A stretch of DNA of 64,000 nucleotides, from positions 39,515,105-39,579,104 of the forward strand of contig JACMZG010001908.1 in assembly GCA_018340805.1 (NCBI GenBank), given 5' to 3'. Shown piece by piece: positions 63,681 through 64,000 of this stretch (its first letter is position 1; every line of letters begins with the position of its first letter). The position numbers and the translations under genes were made by a program. The notes beneath the pieces were generated by a model, which saw only the letters and a list, made by a program, of their open reading frames with translations, did not search any database and was not told where the DNA came from. Source of the stretch: Microvelia longipes (Eukaryota > Arthropoda > Insecta > Hemiptera > Veliidae).

Positions 63681-64000
63681 TTAAAATAAATATTAATATC
63701 AGTGAAGAGTCATGCTTTATTATTTGACTATAACGTGTCTAAAATAATTGTAAAGCTTGTTTAAATTAGACTAATAGTGGCCTAATTGTCCAATATTTGT
63801 CTTATTTTATTTTAACCAGCATTGTTTTAATTTGTCGTTTATATTTATAATTAGTATTTTTTGTTTTTTAATGACCTTCTTTTATTATTTGTAACACCCT
63901 TTTCCTTTTAATTAAGTTTTAGCGAATTGTTACTAATTAAATACTTAATTTTATTAACAAAAATAATGGATTGATTACCAGTTAGTGTAAGTTTATGTAC

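Overview
The window is AT-rich, intron-dominated eukaryotic DNA, most likely from an arthropod and probably an insect with a repeat-rich genome. The evidence is GT-AG introns of up to 15 kb, long (TA)n microsatellites, MITE-like inverted repeats, a tRNA-type SINE, a Penelope-like retroelement fragment, repeats carrying a 5S rRNA segment, and two split protein-coding genes. Nothing bacterial or viral was seen. Most open reading frames in the window are chance, microsatellite or satellite reading frames; the real coding exons are short and were found by splice-site phase and protein similarity.

Gene 1 (+ strand, 17563 to beyond the right edge) is a sosondowah/SOWAH-type gene. Exon 1 codes for the N-terminal winged-helix-like domain. 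A large Ser/Pro-rich exon lies at 36301-36975. The exon at 54365-54472 begins the segment that in this family leads into the ankyrin repeats, which should lie to the right of 64000. A short exon with its own ATG at 45932 looks like an alternative first exon. Gene 2 (- strand, 33798 to 21702) lies wholly inside the 15.6-kb second intron of gene 1. It codes for a 375-residue secreted protein with two CAP (SCP/GAPR-1-like) domains made from six exons whose phases all join. The two domains share intron positions, and the second has lost most of the CAP cavity residues.

Layout: 1-17.5 kb is gene-free. It holds 5S-containing repeats (150-923, 10845-11483, 12598-13386), a 292-bp MITE, two arrays of a 16-bp GTCGAC satellite, the Penelope-like fragment between two (TA)n tracts, and a 35-bp minisatellite. 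17.5-36.3 kb holds the start of gene 1 and nested gene 2; the longest intron of gene 2 carries a SINE with an intact target-site duplication and a 4.3-kb nested palindrome enclosing a broken tyrosine-recombinase (Crypton-type) reading frame. 36-54.5 kb holds the remaining gene 1 exons, separated by introns with more 5S-containing repeats, foldback elements and tandem repeats. 54.5-64 kb is intron only, with a foldback pair near each end and a long (TA)n tract.

The most interesting non-coding signals are a dispersed family with a 5S rRNA-derived internal-promoter segment, a GC-rich hairpin and a closing T-run (a possible Pol III unit), and several hammerhead-ribozyme-like cores (CTGANGA, stem, GAAA), the best at 35777-35820. 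All functional assignments rest on reading the sequence by eye; no searches or folding programs were run.
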